Shown here piece by piece: positions 1 to 9,462 of a stretch of 64,000 bases of DNA (the stretch's first letter is position 1; each line of letters begins with the position of its first letter). The notes under the pieces are model-generated. The model was given only the letters and a program-made list of their open reading frames with translations. It ran no database searches and was not told the origin of the DNA. Location of the stretch: assembly GCA_913064775.1 (NCBI GenBank), contig CAJYAD010000008.1:62001-126000 (forward strand), given 5' to 3'. Both the position numbers and the translations under genes were made by a program. The DNA is from an uncultured Albidovulum sp. Its GTDB lineage: Bacteria; Pseudomonadota; Alphaproteobacteria; Rhodobacterales; Rhodobacteraceae.

Positions 1-389
1 CCCATCCGTTCCCCCAGGCGCTGGATCGGCACGCCGAGAAAGCTGGAATAGATCTCTTCGCCGGTCTCAGGCATGTAGCGAAAGCCGCGCTCCTTCGGGG
101 CCTCGGCAGAGTTGATCGGCCGCGCTTCGCGCGCGACGCGGCCCACCAGACCCTCGCCCATGCGCAGGCGCGACTGGTGCACCGCCTCGGGCTTGAGGCC
201 TTCCGAGGCGCAAAGCTCCAGCGTGTCCTCGTCACGGAACAGGTAGATCGAGCAGACCTCGCAGCACATCGAATCCGCGATCAGATGGGTGATGCGGTCC
301 AGCCGTTCCTGCCCTGCGCCGCGCTCGGCCAGGCTGTCGCGCAAGCGGCGTAGCAGCTTGCGACTATCGGTTTCCAACTGCACGGGCAT
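1..389 (-). CDS. ptsP: PtsP, PEP-protein phosphotransferase of the nitrogen PTS (5' part only)
   Basis: The first 129 codons of a gene that runs off the left edge. The ATG at 389 opens MPVQLETDSRKLL, followed by a GAF-type sensor region (CCEVCSIYLFRDEDTLEL, then GLVGRVAREARPIN and FLGVPIQRLGERMG). PtsP (enzyme I-Ntr) carries an N-terminal GAF domain before its PEP-utilising phosphotransfer domains and starts the PTS-Ntr phosphorelay in the cytoplasm; the catalytic part lies outside the window. The gene follows lysC on the same strand after 37 bases, an arrangement familiar in Rhodobacteraceae, so the two are probably co-transcribed. The call rests on the GAF region plus this context. Confidence 0.8.
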   Translation of the reverse strand, partial: MPVQLETDSRKLLRRLRDSLAERGAGQERLDRITHLIADSMCCEVCSIYLFRDEDTLELCASEGLKPEAVHQSRLRMGEGLVGRVAREARPINSAEAPKERGFRYMPETGEEIYSSFLGVPIQRLGERM

Positions 390-426
390 CCCCTCGCCCC
401 GATTAGATGCTGGGGCGAATGCCGGA

Positions 427-1686
427 TCAGGCACCCGCCTCCAATTCGAAGGCATCATGCAGTGCCTGAACCGCAAGTTCCATGTATTTCCGGTCGATCA
501 GCACGGAAATCTTGATCTCGGAAGTTGTAATGACCTTGATGTTGATCCCCTCGGCGGCGAGCGCCTGGAACATCTTCGCCGCCACCCCGGTGTGCGACCG
601 CATCCCGATACCGACGACCGAAACCTTGGCCACATCGGTATCCTCGACCAGCTCCTCATAGGCGATCTGGCCGTTGGCGCGGGCGTCCTCCATCGCCTTG
701 CGGGCGCGGGCGACCTGATTTGTCGGGCAGGAGAAGGTCATGTCGGTGACCGCGAAGGTCCGGCCCTCGTAATCCTTTTCGCTGATGTTCTGGACGATCA
801 TGTCCACGTTCACCCCGGCCTCGGCCAGCGGCCCGAAGATCGCGCTGGCCACACCTGGGCGGTCCTCGACCGTGACCAGGGTCAGCTTGGCTTCGTCGCG
901 CGAATAGGCGACGCCCGAGACGGCTTTCGATTCCATGATTTCCTCCTCGTCGCAGACGAGCGTTCCAGAATTTTCGTCACTGTCCTCGAAGCTCGACAGA
1001 ACCCGCAGGCGCACCTTGTAGCGCATCGCCAGCTCGACCGAGCGGGTCTGCAACACCTTGGCGCCCAGCGAGGCCAGCTCCAGCATCTCCTCGAAGGCGA
1101 TCTTTTCCAGCTTGCGGGCCTTGGTGCTGATCCGCGGGTCGGTGGTGTAGATGCCGTCGACATCGGTGTAGATATCGCAGCGCTCTGCCCCGAAGGCGGC
1201 GGCGAAGGCCACCGCCGTGGTGTCGGAGCCGCCGCGCCCCAGCGTGGTGATGCGGCCCTCGGGGCTGACCCCCTGGAAGCCCGCGACCACGGCCACCTTC
1301 ATGCCTTCGGCGAATTTCTGATCGATATTGTCGCGCGGGATGTCGACGAAGCGGGCCGAGGCGTGCTGCGAGGTCGTCTGGATCGGCACCTGCCAGCCCT
1401 GCCAGCTGCGCGCCGGCACGCCCATTTCCTGCAAGGTCAGCGACATCAGCCCGGCGGTGACATTCTCGCCCGAGGACACCACCGCATCATATTCGCGCGC
1501 GTCGTAAAGCGGCGAGGTCTCCTCGACCCAGCCGACCAGCTCATTGGTCCTGCCGGACATGGCCGAGACGATGACGATGACGTCATAGCCGCGCGCGACC
1601 TCGCGCTTCACCTTCTGGGCAGCATTCGCGATGCGCTCAAGGTCGGCCACCGAGGTGCCGCCGAATTTCATCACCAGAAGCGGCAT
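427..1686 (-). CDS. lysC: Aspartate kinase
   Basis: 419 aa, the usual length for a monofunctional aspartokinase. It phosphorylates aspartate in the first step of lysine, threonine and methionine synthesis. The N terminus has the kinase signature KFGGTSVADLERI (residues 7-19), then VVSSGENVTAGL and GRGGSDTTAVAFAAAFGA, which bind nucleotide and aspartate. The C-terminal third contains two ACT regulatory domains (LVTVEDRPGVASAIFGPLAE and VSVVGIGMRSHTGVAAKMF), so feedback inhibition by lysine and/or threonine is likely. The ATG at 1686 gives the conserved MPLLVMKFGG start. ptsP lies immediately downstream. Confidence 0.96.
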   Translation of the reverse strand: MPLLVMKFGGTSVADLERIANAAQKVKREVARGYDVIVIVSAMSGRTNELVGWVEETSPLYDAREYDAVVSSGENVTAGLMSLTLQEMGVPARSWQGWQVPIQTTSQHASARFVDIPRDNIDQKFAEGMKVAVVAGFQGVSPEGRITTLGRGGSDTTAVAFAAAFGAERCDIYTDVDGIYTTDPRISTKARKLEKIAFEEMLELASLGAKVLQTRSVELAMRYKVRLRVLSSFEDSDENSGTLVCDEEEIMESKAVSGVAYSRDEAKLTLVTVEDRPGVASAIFGPLAEAGVNVDMIVQNISEKDYEGRTFAVTDMTFSCPTNQVARARKAMEDARANGQIAYEELVEDTDVAKVSVVGIGMRSHTGVAAKMFQALAAEGINIKVITTSEIKISVLIDRKYMELAVQALHDAFELEAGA

Positions 1687-1986
1687 TTACACCCCCCTGA
1701 CAGGACCGAACCGGGGCGGGCTTAGCCGGGCGCGGGGCTTTGCGCAAGGGGGAATGCGGCGCCACCCTCGTCGCTGCTCGGGGTTGCCGTTCGCGGCGCC
1801 ACCGCGCCGCCGAGCCGGTAGCAGGATCCACTGCCGCGCCCCGCAAAACCGAGATCGGGCGCCCAATCGCCGTCAATTGCCCCCGGGGTTTACATTCCGG
1901 GCCCATATTGTCAGGTTTGACCCTCATCCAAGAGCACCTGCGCCGGCGGCGCGGCCTCGCAAATTCCCAGAAACAGAGAGATATCC
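1687..1986. other. Divergent intergenic region between lysC and the FKBP gene
   Basis: 300 bases that must hold the lysC promoter (leftward) and the FKBP gene promoter (rightward). Reading frames that cross it are Arg/Pro/Ala-rich shadow frames with no family resemblance. I saw no RNA gene, no convincing riboswitch and no clear -35/-10 pair. Confidence 0.5.
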
Positions 1987-2415
1987 ATGACCCAGGTGAA
2001 ACCCGGCGACAAAGTGCGCATCCACTATACAGGCACCTTGGCCGACGGCTCGGTTTTTGACAGCTCCGATGGGCGCGACCCGCTCGAATTCACGGTCGGG
2101 TCGGGTCAGATCATCCCGGGCCTCGACGCCGCGCTGCCCGGCATGGCCGAGGGCGAAGAGAAGACCGTCACCATTGCCCCCGAACAGGCCTATGGCGCGG
2201 TCAACCCCGACGCCCGTCACGCGGTTCCGCGCAGCCAGGTGCCCGACAACATCCCGCTGGAAGTGGGCGTCATGCTGGAACTGCGCACCCCCGAGGGCGA
2301 GGCGATGCCGGTTCAGGTGGTCGAAGTGACCGAGGAACAAGTCACGCTGGACGCCAACCACCCGCTGGCCGGCAAGGAGCTGACCTTCGCCTTCTCGATC
2401 GTCGAGATCGCCTGA
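1987..2415 (+). CDS. FKBP-type peptidyl-prolyl isomerase (SlyD/FkpB-like)
   Basis: 142 aa. Catalyses cis-trans isomerisation of prolyl peptide bonds, probably as a cytoplasmic chaperone because no signal peptide is present. The split FKBP fold of the SlyD type is visible: KVRIHYTGTLADGSVFDSS near the N terminus, VGSGQIIPGLDAALPGM around residues 37-53, an inserted flap domain with AYGAVNPDARHAVPRSQVP, and the return to FKBP with DANHPLAGKELTFAFSIVEI. The metal-binding His-rich tail of E. coli SlyD is absent, as in FkpB and most alphaproteobacterial forms. A purine-rich stretch (cagagag) precedes the ATG. The gene converges on fabI. Confidence 0.92.
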   Translation: MTQVKPGDKVRIHYTGTLADGSVFDSSDGRDPLEFTVGSGQIIPGLDAALPGMAEGEEKTVTIAPEQAYGAVNPDARHAVPRSQVPDNIPLEVGVMLELRTPEGEAMPVQVVEVTEEQVTLDANHPLAGKELTFAFSIVEIA

Positions 2416-2418
2416 AGC

Positions 2419-2470
2419 GGGTTTCGCTGCGCGAAAGCCTCCGGCGGGGATATTTTAACCAGAAAGAAAG
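2419..2470 (+). repeat. Intergenic repeat element, variant of the dispersed family
   Basis: A short hairpin (TTTCGC-TGC-GCGAAA) followed by CCTCCGGCGGGGATATTTT and a purine-rich tail. The layout (G/C-rich hairpin, CGG, then GATATTTT and an A/G-rich end) is the same as the element at 40993, though the primary sequence differs. It lies just after the FKBP stop codon, so it may also work as a 3' end signal. Confidence 0.5.
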
Positions 2471-2490
2471 GGGCAGATCCGCTGCCCCTT
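2461..2490 (-). terminator. Rho-independent terminator of the fabA-fabB-fabI operon
   Basis: Read leftward, the sequence forms a perfect 9 bp stem (AAGGGGCAG / CTGCCCCTT, positions 2468-2476 and 2482-2490) with a 5 nt loop, then TCTTTCT. It begins 41 bases after the fabI stop codon. Read rightward it lacks a clean T tract, so it mainly serves the leftward operon. Confidence 0.75.
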
Positions 2491-2530
2491 CGTGACGGGA
2501 GGCCTGCGCCGCAGCCATCCGCCGCGCGGA

Positions 2531-3319
2531 TCAGAGGTTTTCCGGCTGCGGCATGCCCAGGACGTGGTAGCCGCCGTCGACGCGGATGATCTCGCCGCTG
2601 GTGCAGGCACCGTAGTCCGAGGCGAGGTAGACCGCCGTGCCGCCCACCGCTTCAAGCGTGGCGTTGATGCGCAGGGGGGCGTTCGCCTCGGTCTGGCGGA
2701 AGGTCTTGCGCGCGCCGCCGATCGCCGCGCCGGCCAACGTCTTCATCGGCCCGGGCGAGATCGCGTTGACGCGAATGCCGTCGGGGCCCAGATCGTTTGC
2801 CAGATAGCGCACCGCCGATTCCAGTGCTGCCTTGGCCACGCCCATCACGTTGTAATATGGCGTGACGCGGTTGGAGCCCTGATAGGTCAGCGTCAGGATC
2901 GTGCCGCCGTTCGGCATCAGTTGCGAGGCCCGCCGCGCCACGTCGATCAGCGAAAAGCATGAGATCGACAGCGAATTGCGAAAATTCTCGCGCGAGGTGT
3001 TGATGAAGCGGCCGGTCAGTTCGTTCTTGTCGGAATAGGCGATCGCGTGGACCACGAAATCCAGGCTGCCCCATTCCTGTTTGAGCGTGGCGAAGGCCGC
3101 GTCCAGCGAGGCATCGTCCATCACGTCGACCTCGACCAGGATGTTCGAGCCCAGGCTTTCCGCCAGCGGCTGCACACGCTTGCCGAAGGCCTCTCCCTGG
3201 TAGGAGAAGGCAAGCTCCGCCCCTTCGGCGGCCATCGCCTTGGCGATGCCCCAGGCGATCGAGCGGTCGTTGGCGACGCCCATGATCAGCCCGCGCTTGC
3301 CCTTCATCAGATCGGCCAT
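2531..3319 (-). CDS. fabI: Enoyl-ACP reductase (NADH), FabI
   Basis: 262 aa. Reduces trans-2-enoyl-ACP to acyl-ACP, the last step of each fatty acid elongation cycle. It has the atypical SDR cofactor start GLIMGVANDRSIAWGIAKAM (residues 10-29), the FabI active-site pattern Y-x6-K (YYNVMGVAKAALE), and the C-terminal GGYHVLGMPQPENL. Length matches bacterial FabI (about 260). It is the last gene of fabA-fabB-fabI, 13 bases after fabB, followed by a terminator. Confidence 0.96.
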   Translation of the reverse strand: MADLMKGKRGLIMGVANDRSIAWGIAKAMAAEGAELAFSYQGEAFGKRVQPLAESLGSNILVEVDVMDDASLDAAFATLKQEWGSLDFVVHAIAYSDKNELTGRFINTSRENFRNSLSISCFSLIDVARRASQLMPNGGTILTLTYQGSNRVTPYYNVMGVAKAALESAVRYLANDLGPDGIRVNAISPGPMKTLAGAAIGGARKTFRQTEANAPLRINATLEAVGGTAVYLASDYGACTSGEIIRVDGGYHVLGMPQPENL

Positions 3320-3332
3320 GACGGCTGCTCCC

Positions 3333-4562
3333 TCAATCCAAATATTTGCTGAACATCAGCGAGGCATTGGTGCCGCCGAAGCCGAAGCTGTTCGACATGA
3401 CCGTATCCAGGGCCACCCCTTCGCGCAGGGTGGTCACGATCTCTTCGGGCTTCAGCTCGGGGTCCAGCTCGCTGACATTGGCCGAGGCGGCGATGAAATC
3501 GCCCTGCATCATCAGCAGCGCATAGATCGCCTCGTGCACGCCGGTGGCGCCCAGGCTGTGGCCGGTCAGCGACTTGGTCGAACTGATCGGCGGGGTCGTG
3601 CCCTCGCCGAAGATGCGGCGCACCGCCTGCACCTCGCCCACGTCGCCCACCTGCGTCGAGGTACCATGGGCGTTGATGTAATCGACATGCCGGCCCTCGG
3701 CCAGGGTCGACAGCGCCAGACGCATCGCCCGCTCGCCGCCCTCGCCCGAAGGCGCGACCATGTCGTAGCCGTCCGACGTGGCGCCGTAGCCGGTGATCTC
3801 GGCATAGATCTTGGCGCCGCGGGCGCGGGCGTGTTCCAGCTCTTCCAGCACCACCACGCCGCCGCCGCCGGCGATGACGAAACCGTCGCGCGTGGTGTCA
3901 TAGGGGCGCGAGGCGTTTTCGGGGGTGTCGTTGTATTTCGACGACATCGCGCCCATCGCGTCGAACAGACACGACAGGGTCCAGTCCAGTTCCTCGCCGC
4001 CGCCGGCGAAGACGATGTCCTGCTTGCCCATCTGGATCAGCTCGGTCCCGTTGCCGATGCAATGGGCCGAGGTCGAGCAGGCCGAGGTGATCGAATAGTT
4101 CACGCCCTTGATCTTGAACGGCGTCGCCAGGCAGGCCGAGTTGGTCGACGACATGCAGCGGGTGACCATGAACGGGCCCATCCGCTTCGGGCTGCCCTTC
4201 TCGATCACGATCTGGTGGGCCCGGAAGAAGTTCGAGGTCGAGGGCCCGCCAGAGCCCATGATCAGGCCCGAACGCTCGTTCGAGACATCCGTCGGCTCCA
4301 GCCCGGCATCGGCGATCGCCTGCTCCATAGCCAGGAAGTTGTAGGCCGCACCATCGCCCATGAAGCGCATGTTGCGCTTGTCGATATGGTCGGCCAGCAC
4401 GATCTGGGGCTGGCCCTTTACCTGGCTGCGAAAGCCATGTTCGGCATAATCCTCGGCGAAGACGATGCCGGAGCGGCCCGCGCGCAGGCTTGCCTCGACC
4501 TCGGCTGCATTGTTTCCAATCGGGCTGACAATGCCAAGCCCGGTGACGACGACGCGGCGCAT
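3333..4562 (-). CDS. fabB: Beta-ketoacyl-ACP synthase I
   Basis: 409 aa from the ATG at 4562, which has AGGAGG six bases upstream and opens the typical [18 protein letters not shown]. Longer in-frame extensions run into fabA and are not supported. KAS I elongates unsaturated acyl-ACP intermediates with malonyl-ACP. The catalytic Cys lies in [14 protein letters not shown] and the two His in [11 protein letters not shown] and [13 protein letters not shown]. It works with FabA in the anaerobic-type route to unsaturated fatty acids. The gene starts 26 bases after fabA. Confidence 0.96.
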   Translation of the reverse strand: MRRVVVTGLGIVSPIGNNAAEVEASLRAGRSGIVFAEDYAEHGFRSQVKGQPQIVLADHIDKRNMRFMGDGAAYNFLAMEQAIADAGLEPTDVSNERSGLIMGSGGPSTSNFFRAHQIVIEKGSPKRMGPFMVTRCMSSTNSACLATPFKIKGVNYSITSACSTSAHCIGNGTELIQMGKQDIVFAGGGEELDWTLSCLFDAMGAMSSKYNDTPENASRPYDTTRDGFVIAGGGGVVVLEELEHARARGAKIYAEITGYGATSDGYDMVAPSGEGGERAMRLALSTLAEGRHVDYINAHGTSTQVGDVGEVQAVRRIFGEGTTPPISSTKSLTGHSLGATGVHEAIYALLMMQGDFIAASANVSELDPELKPEEIVTTLREGVALDTVMSNSFGFGGTNASLMFSKYLD

Positions 4563-4588
4563 GTTCTGCCTCCTCATCTGGTTCCTGG

Positions 4589-5098
4589 TCAGCTCTCGGA
4601 GAGCGCGACCTTCATATCCTTGACCTGATATATCACTTCGCCATCGGCCTCGACGATTCCGTCGGCGACGCCCATGGTCAGCCGGCGGGTCTGCACGGCC
4701 TTGGTGAAATCGATCTTGTAGGTAAGCAGCTTGCGGTCGGGGCGCACCATACCGGTCAGCTTCACGTCGCCGACACCCAGCGCATAGCCGCGCCCCAGCC
4801 AGCCACGCCAGCCCAGGTTGAAGCCGGTCAGCTGCCACAGCCCGTCAAGGCCCAGACAGCCGGGCATGATCGGGTTGCCGGGGAAATGGCAGTCGAAGAA
4901 CCACAGATCCGGGGTGATGTCGAATTCCGCCAGCACATGGCCCTTGCCGTGGGCGCCGCCGTCGGCGGAGATGTCGGTGATGCGATCCATCATCAGCATC
5001 GGCGGCGCCGGCAATTGCGCGTTGCCGGGGCCGAACAATTCGCCCCGCGCGCATTTCAGCAGCGCCTCCTTGTCGAAGCTGGTCGGATACTGCGCCAT
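4589..5098 (-). CDS. fabA: 3-hydroxydecanoyl-ACP dehydratase/isomerase
   Basis: 169 aa from the ATG at 5098 ([19 protein letters not shown]), close to the 171-172 aa of E. coli FabA. It dehydrates 3-hydroxydecanoyl-ACP and isomerises the product to the cis-3 form, which starts unsaturated fatty acid synthesis. The hotdog-fold active site is in [20 protein letters not shown], with the catalytic His in CHFPGNP and the Asp in LGLDG. First gene of fabA-fabB-fabI, divergent from irr with about 195 bases between start codons. Confidence 0.96.
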   Translation of the reverse strand: MAQYPTSFDKEALLKCARGELFGPGNAQLPAPPMLMMDRITDISADGGAHGKGHVLAEFDITPDLWFFDCHFPGNPIMPGCLGLDGLWQLTGFNLGWRGWLGRGYALGVGDVKLTGMVRPDRKLLTYKIDFTKAVQTRRLTMGVADGIVEADGEVIYQVKDMKVALSES

Positions 5099-5234
5099 GC
5101 GGCCCTGCCCCCTCATGATCCCGTCTTGAGCCCGGTCCGGTCGTCCGTCGCGGTCCTTTCGACCCCTCTATCACCCAGTCCAGAAGTCATGCAAGGGCGC
5201 CAGACCGCGCCCCCGCGCCGCACGTCGTTTTCGT

Positions 5235-5264
5235 TTGAACTTGGCCCGGGGGGCATTCTATACT
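5235..5264 (+). promoter_or_regulatory. Candidate irr promoter
   Basis: TTGAAC (5235-5240), 18 bases, then TATACT (5259-5264). Transcription would begin near 5271, which fits the irr start at 5294 and argues against the ATG at 5273. The site also lies in the irr/fabA divergent region. Inferred by eye only. Confidence 0.45.
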
Positions 5265-5293
5265 CGTCCGCCATGAGGGAAAGGCCCCAGAGG

Positions 5294-5716
5294 ATGAGCG
5301 AAGGCGTCACGGAACGCGAACGCGGTGCGGTCTGGCTGGCCGGCGCGGGGCTGCGTCCGACGCGGCAGCGTCTGTCGCTGGCGATGCTGCTGGTGGGCGA
5401 CGGCGAGAACCGCCATGTCACCGCCGAAAGCCTGTATGACGCCGCCCGTTCGGCGGGCGAGAGGGTGTCGCTTGCCACCGTCTACAACACCTTGCGCGCC
5501 TTCTGCGAGGTCGGGCTGATGAACGAGATCACCGTCGACGGATCGAAAAGCCATTTCGATACCCGCACCGACGACCACCCCCACTTCTACTGGGAAGACG
5601 AGAACCGGCTAAGCGACGCGCCCGCCGAGGATCTGTGCATCACCGGCCTGCCCAAGGCGCCCGACGGCACCGTGGTGTCGCATGTCGACGTGGTGATCCG
5701 GCTGAAGCGCGCCTGA
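5294..5716 (+). CDS. irr: Irr, Fur-family iron response regulator
   Basis: 140 aa from the ATG at 5294. Irr is the Fur-family protein of alphaproteobacteria that controls iron uptake, haem and iron-storage genes. Visible: a winged helix (GLRPTRQRLSLAMLLVGDG, then HVTAESLYDAARSAGERVSLATVYNTLRAFCEVGLM) and the dimerisation/metal region with DDHPHFYWEDENRL, in which HPHF is typical of Irr. The GCPW haem motif of Bradyrhizobium Irr is absent, as in most members of the family. An alternative ATG at 5273 would be almost leaderless with the promoter proposed here. Divergent from fabA, an arrangement often seen in Rhodobacteraceae. Confidence 0.93.
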   Translation: MSEGVTERERGAVWLAGAGLRPTRQRLSLAMLLVGDGENRHVTAESLYDAARSAGERVSLATVYNTLRAFCEVGLMNEITVDGSKSHFDTRTDDHPHFYWEDENRLSDAPAEDLCITGLPKAPDGTVVSHVDVVIRLKRA

Positions 5717-5761
5717 GCGCCCTCTACCCGCGATCCGACCCCTTCGGACGCGGCACCCCCC

Positions 5762-6643
5762 CTAGAACCACTGCCCCGGCTCCATCAGGCCCAGCTCCAT
5801 CAGCTGCGTCGATTGCCACTGGAACGGGATCGAATTGTGCCACTGGAAACTGCCGATATCGAAGGTCGAGCCCGGGTTGGACTTCAGCGCCTTGGCGGTG
5901 CGGAACGAGGCGATGGCCGCGGTCAGATTGTGGTGCCAGGGGCAGGAATAGGTATTGTATTCCTCATCGTTGAAACTGTGATCGTCGCGCAGCCGCAGGC
6001 CCTTGCGGGCGCGAAACAGGGCGATCCGGTTGATCCGGCGCCGCTCTTTGGGAATGAATTCCTCGAACCGCCAGCGCAGCCCGCCGAAGAAATCCAGCTG
6101 GCGTTCCCTGGGGTGGTTGTGGTTCGCGGGATCGGGCCGCGCCAGCGCGTAATAGCCCGACCGGTCCAGCATCGCCTCGTCCAGCGAGACCGCGTTGGGA
6201 TAGCGTGACAGATCGCCCGCGTAGAGGTCGACCACATAGGTCAGCATCGCGTCGCGCCGTTCTTCGGAATGGAAGGCCAGCATCTCGCGGATGTTGCGGG
6301 TCTCGCAGAACGGGTGGAACAGGTATTCGGCGTTGTAGCAGTAATACATCCAGACGCCCGGCGCGGCCTCGATCACCCGGTTGACGGCGCGCGGAACCGC
6401 GCCCTCGGCATGCACGTCGAAGGGAATGCGGTGCACCTTGCCCGACAGCTTCAGCGCGAAATCAATGCTTTCGGGGCAGAAGACCAGGATCTGCTCGAAA
6501 CCGGCGTCCAGATGATGGCGCACGGTGGAATTCACCTCGACCGTGTCCTCGACGAAGATCAGCGCCAGCGGCCTGTGCGTCAGGCCCGAGCGCTGGCCCT
6601 TGCGCTGACCCGTCAGGAAATCCTCGAACCCTTTGTGCTCCAA
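5762..6643 (-). CDS. Conserved protein, probably glycosyltransferase 2-like
   Basis: 293 aa from a TTG at 6643 ([17 protein letters not shown]), chosen because AGGAG sits six bases upstream. An ATG at 6700 would add 19 residues that look non-coding. The N-terminal part ([20 protein letters not shown], then [16 protein letters not shown]) resembles the start of a family 2 glycosyltransferase Rossmann fold, and similar alphaproteobacterial proteins carry that name. A classic DxD motif is not obvious. The central and C-terminal parts hold many aromatic and His residues ([34 protein letters not shown]). No signal peptide or membrane segment. It stands alone, convergent with irr. The exact substrate is unknown. 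Confidence 0.7.
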   Translation of the reverse strand: MEHKGFEDFLTGQRKGQRSGLTHRPLALIFVEDTVEVNSTVRHHLDAGFEQILVFCPESIDFALKLSGKVHRIPFDVHAEGAVPRAVNRVIEAAPGVWMYYCYNAEYLFHPFCETRNIREMLAFHSEERRDAMLTYVVDLYAGDLSRYPNAVSLDEAMLDRSGYYALARPDPANHNHPRERQLDFFGGLRWRFEEFIPKERRRINRIALFRARKGLRLRDDHSFNDEEYNTYSCPWHHNLTAAIASFRTAKALKSNPGSTFDIGSFQWHNSIPFQWQSTQLMELGLMEPGQWF

Positions 6644-6785
6644 CCCTCGCTCCTGTCGCGCCGTCCCGATCCTTGCGCAGAATCGGGGAACACCGCCCAC
6701 ATTGCAAGCCGCCGCGTTCCTGGCCCCTTCCCCGCCCCGTAATCACGGTTTCGCGATCCACCGCACCCCGGGAGCAACAAGTCGC

Positions 6786-6816
6786 TTGCAAGAAATGAAC
6801 CAACGTTCAATTATCT
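6786..6816 (+). promoter_or_regulatory. Promoter region of the acyl-CoA synthetase gene with an inverted repeat
   Basis: TTGCAA (6786-6791) and an AT-rich -10 region (AATTAT at 6809-6814 with 17 base spacing). Between them is the perfect inverted repeat TGAAC-CAAC-GTTCA (6796-6809). A repressor bound there would block RNA polymerase, as expected for a TetR- or GntR-type fatty-acid regulator. No such regulator is encoded next door. Inference only. Confidence 0.35.
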
Positions 6817-6857
6817 TTCCGTGCCTCGCCTGGGCTGGGCACGCGAGGGAGGATGAC

Positions 6858-8591
6858 ATGACCACGACAACGCAAGCGGGCCCCTGCCCCGGCATCGCGC
6901 CGGTGGGCGGGCTGGCCCATGTGGCGGGCACGACCGACACGCCGCTGATCGAATTGACGATGCCGGCGCTGCTGGCGCGAACCGTAGCGCGCTTTGGCGA
7001 CCGCGACGCCGCCGTCTTCAGCGCCGAGGGCATCCGCTGGACCTGGACCGAGTTCGCCGCCCGGGTCGACCGGCTGGCGGCGGGCCTGATGGCGCTGGGC
7101 CTGGCAAAGGGCGACCGGCTGGGGATCTGGGCGCCGAACCGGTCCGAATGGCTGCTGGCGCAATTCGCCACCGCGCGGATCGGGGTGATCCTGGTCAACA
7201 TCAACCCCGCCTATCGCCTGCATGAGCTGGAATACGCGCTGCGCAAGACCGGCTGCAAGACGCTGATCCTGGCGGAGCGGTTCAAAAGCTCGGACTACGT
7301 CGCAATGATCAACAAGCTGCTGCCCGAGCTGGCCAAGGCCCGACCCGGCGCGCTGCACGCCCCCCTGCTGCCCGATCTGCACCACGTCATCACCCTCGGC
7401 AGCGTCGCGCATCCCGGCTGCCACCGCTTCGCGGATGTCGAGGCGCTGGGCGAAGGTTTCGACCGCGCCGCGCTGGATGCGATCTCGGACGGGCTTGACC
7501 GGCACGATCCGATCAACATCCAGTTCACCTCGGGAACGACCGGATCGCCCAAGGGGGCGACGCTGAGCCACCGCAACATCGTCAACAACGCCAATTCCAC
7601 CACCGACGCGCTGGAGCTGACCGAAGCGGACCGGCTGTGCATTCCCGTCCCCTTCTACCATTGCTTCGGCATGGTGATGGGCACGCTGGGCTGCGTGACC
7701 AAGGGGGCTACGATCGTGGTCCCCGGAGAGGGCTTCGATCCCGCCCAGGCCCTTGCCACCGTCGCGGCCGAGCGCTGCACCGGCCTGTACGGCGTGCCGA
7801 CGATGTTCGTGGCGATGCTGGAGCATCCCGATTTCGCGCAGCATGACCTTTCCAGCCTGCGCACCGGCACGATGGCCGGCGCCCCCTGCCCGACCGAGAT
7901 CATGAAGCAGGTGCAGAACCGGATGCACATGTCCGAGGTGACCATCGCCTATGGCATGACTGAAACCAGCCCGGTCTCGTTCCAGTCGGTGACCGACACG
8001 CCGGTGGAAAAGCGCGTCTCCTCGGTCGGGCGGATCCGGCCGCATCTGGAGGTGCGCATCGCGCGCGATGATGGCACCACGGCTGCGGTCGGCGAACAGG
8101 GCCAGCTGCTGACCAAGGGCTATTCGGTGATGAAGGGCTATTGGGACGACGCGGCCCGCACCGAGGAGGTGATCGACGCCGAGGGCTGGATGCACACCGG
8201 CGATCTGGGCACCATCGACGCCGAGGGCTATTGCAACATTACCGGCCGGGTGAAGGACATGATCCTGCGCGGCGGAGAGAACATCTACCCGCGCGAGATC
8301 GAGGAATTCCTTTATACCCATCCCGATGTCAGCCAGGTGCAGGTCTTCGGCGTGCCCGATCACAAATACGGCGAGATCGTCGCCGCCTGGATCGTCGCGC
8401 GCCCCGGCGCAAGCCCGACCGAGGACAGTATCCGCGACTTCTGTCGCGACCAGATCGCGCATTTCAAGGTGCCCGCGCTGATCCGCTTCAGGCCGGAGCT
8501 GCCGATGACGGTCACCGGGAAGCCGCAGAAATTCATCATGCGCGACACGATGATCGAAGAGCTGGGGCTGGTGGTCGAAAAGACCGCCTGA
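6858..8591 (+). CDS. Acyl-CoA synthetase (AMP-forming fatty-acid CoA ligase)
   Basis: 577 aa from the ATG at 6858, preceded by GGGAGG at good spacing. It activates a carboxylic acid as acyl-AMP and then forms the CoA thioester. The ANL-family motifs are all present: the P-loop-like [16 protein letters not shown] near residue 220, YGMTETSP near residue 363, [19 protein letters not shown], the hinge [20 protein letters not shown], and the catalytic Lys in [10 protein letters not shown] near the C terminus. It belongs to the FadD-like medium/long-chain group used in beta-oxidation; chain-length preference cannot be read from the sequence. Monocistronic, with a possible repressor site in its promoter. 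Confidence 0.9.
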   Translation: MTTTTQAGPCPGIAPVGGLAHVAGTTDTPLIELTMPALLARTVARFGDRDAAVFSAEGIRWTWTEFAARVDRLAAGLMALGLAKGDRLGIWAPNRSEWLLAQFATARIGVILVNINPAYRLHELEYALRKTGCKTLILAERFKSSDYVAMINKLLPELAKARPGALHAPLLPDLHHVITLGSVAHPGCHRFADVEALGEGFDRAALDAISDGLDRHDPINIQFTSGTTGSPKGATLSHRNIVNNANSTTDALELTEADRLCIPVPFYHCFGMVMGTLGCVTKGATIVVPGEGFDPAQALATVAAERCTGLYGVPTMFVAMLEHPDFAQHDLSSLRTGTMAGAPCPTEIMKQVQNRMHMSEVTIAYGMTETSPVSFQSVTDTPVEKRVSSVGRIRPHLEVRIARDDGTTAAVGEQGQLLTKGYSVMKGYWDDAARTEEVIDAEGWMHTGDLGTIDAEGYCNITGRVKDMILRGGENIYPREIEEFLYTHPDVSQVQVFGVPDHKYGEIVAAWIVARPGASPTEDSIRDFCRDQIAHFKVPALIRFRPELPMTVTGKPQKFIMRDTMIEELGLVVEKTA

Positions 8592-8748
8592 ACTGCGGCG
8601 CCGCTGGGCACCGCGATGCTCCGCGAGCGTCCGGCGCGCATGCGGGCCGGCCAGACCCAACCCCGCCCGGGGCCGCTTGCCGGACACCGGGCGAACCATT
8701 ATGCAAACACCCGTCCCTGCGTCGCCCGCAGCCCTGATGGAGGCCGAC

Positions 8749-9429
8749 ATGCCCGCGCCCAAGCCTTCCCGCCGCCAGCCGCGCCCCGGCGGCCCGCCGC
8801 CGCGCGCCCTGGGCCGCTGGGCCGCGCTCGCGCTGGATCTGGGGGTGAACATCGGGGCGCCCTATCTGATCTACGACTGGGCGCAACCGCATTGGGGCGA
8901 CGTCAACGGGCTGCTCGCGGCCTCGCTGCCGCCGATCCTGTGGAGCCTGGGTGAATTTCTGATCCGCCGCCGGCTGGATGCGCGGTCGCTGATGGTGCTG
9001 GCGGGGATCGCGCTGTCGCTGCTGGCCTTCCTGGGCGGCGGCTCGGCGCGCTTTTTGCAACTGCGCGAAAAACTGGTGACTCTGGGGATCGGGCTGGCCT
9101 TCCTGATCTCGGCGGCGGTGGGAAAGCCCTTGATCGTGCCGCTGGCCCGGGCCTCGCTGGCGCGCCGCTCGGCCGAAGAACTCGCACGGTTCGACGCTGT
9201 TCTGGAGCAGGCCGGGTTGCGCCGGATGATGATGGTCATGACGCTGGTCTGGGGCGCCACGCTGGTGGCCGAGTTCTGTCTGGGCGTGGCCCTCATCTTC
9301 ACGATGCCGATCAGCCGGTTCCTGATCATCGGCCCCATGCTCAGCTATGCCACGCTGGGCCTGCTGTCGCTGTGGACGATCCTCTATCGGCGCCGGGCCG
9401 TACGTCGCATGCGCGCCGCCCCAGCCTAA
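8749..9429 (+). CDS. Multi-pass inner-membrane protein (VC0807-like)
   Basis: 226 aa from the ATG at 8749, which has GGAGG five bases upstream; the ATG codons at 8677, 8701 and 8737 lack such a site. A basic, Pro-rich N terminus is followed by about six hydrophobic segments (LALDLGVNIGAPYLIYDWA, LLAASLPPILWSLGEFLI, LMVLAGIALSLLAFLGG, LGIGLAFLISAAVG, MVMTLVWGATLVAEFCLGVA, FLIIGPMLSYATLGLLSLWT). The pattern and motifs resemble the uncharacterised VC0807 family. No catalytic motif is visible and the role is unknown. Confidence 0.7.
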   Translation: MPAPKPSRRQPRPGGPPPRALGRWAALALDLGVNIGAPYLIYDWAQPHWGDVNGLLAASLPPILWSLGEFLIRRRLDARSLMVLAGIALSLLAFLGGGSARFLQLREKLVTLGIGLAFLISAAVGKPLIVPLARASLARRSAEELARFDAVLEQAGLRRMMMVMTLVWGATLVAEFCLGVALIFTMPISRFLIIGPMLSYATLGLLSLWTILYRRRAVRRMRAAPA

Positions 9430-9462
9430 GCCGGAGCGGCGCCAAAACCTGCGCGCGACCCG

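Noticed and set aside
289-1725. Long open frame opposite lysC (478 codons)
   Set aside because: High-GC shadow frame; His/Asp/Arg/Gly-rich with no family pattern, while lysC on the other strand is complete and recognisable.
3333-4838. 501-codon version of FabB
   Set aside because: The extra 92 N-terminal residues read through fabA in another frame; the ATG at 4562 has AGGAGG and gives the conserved FabB start.
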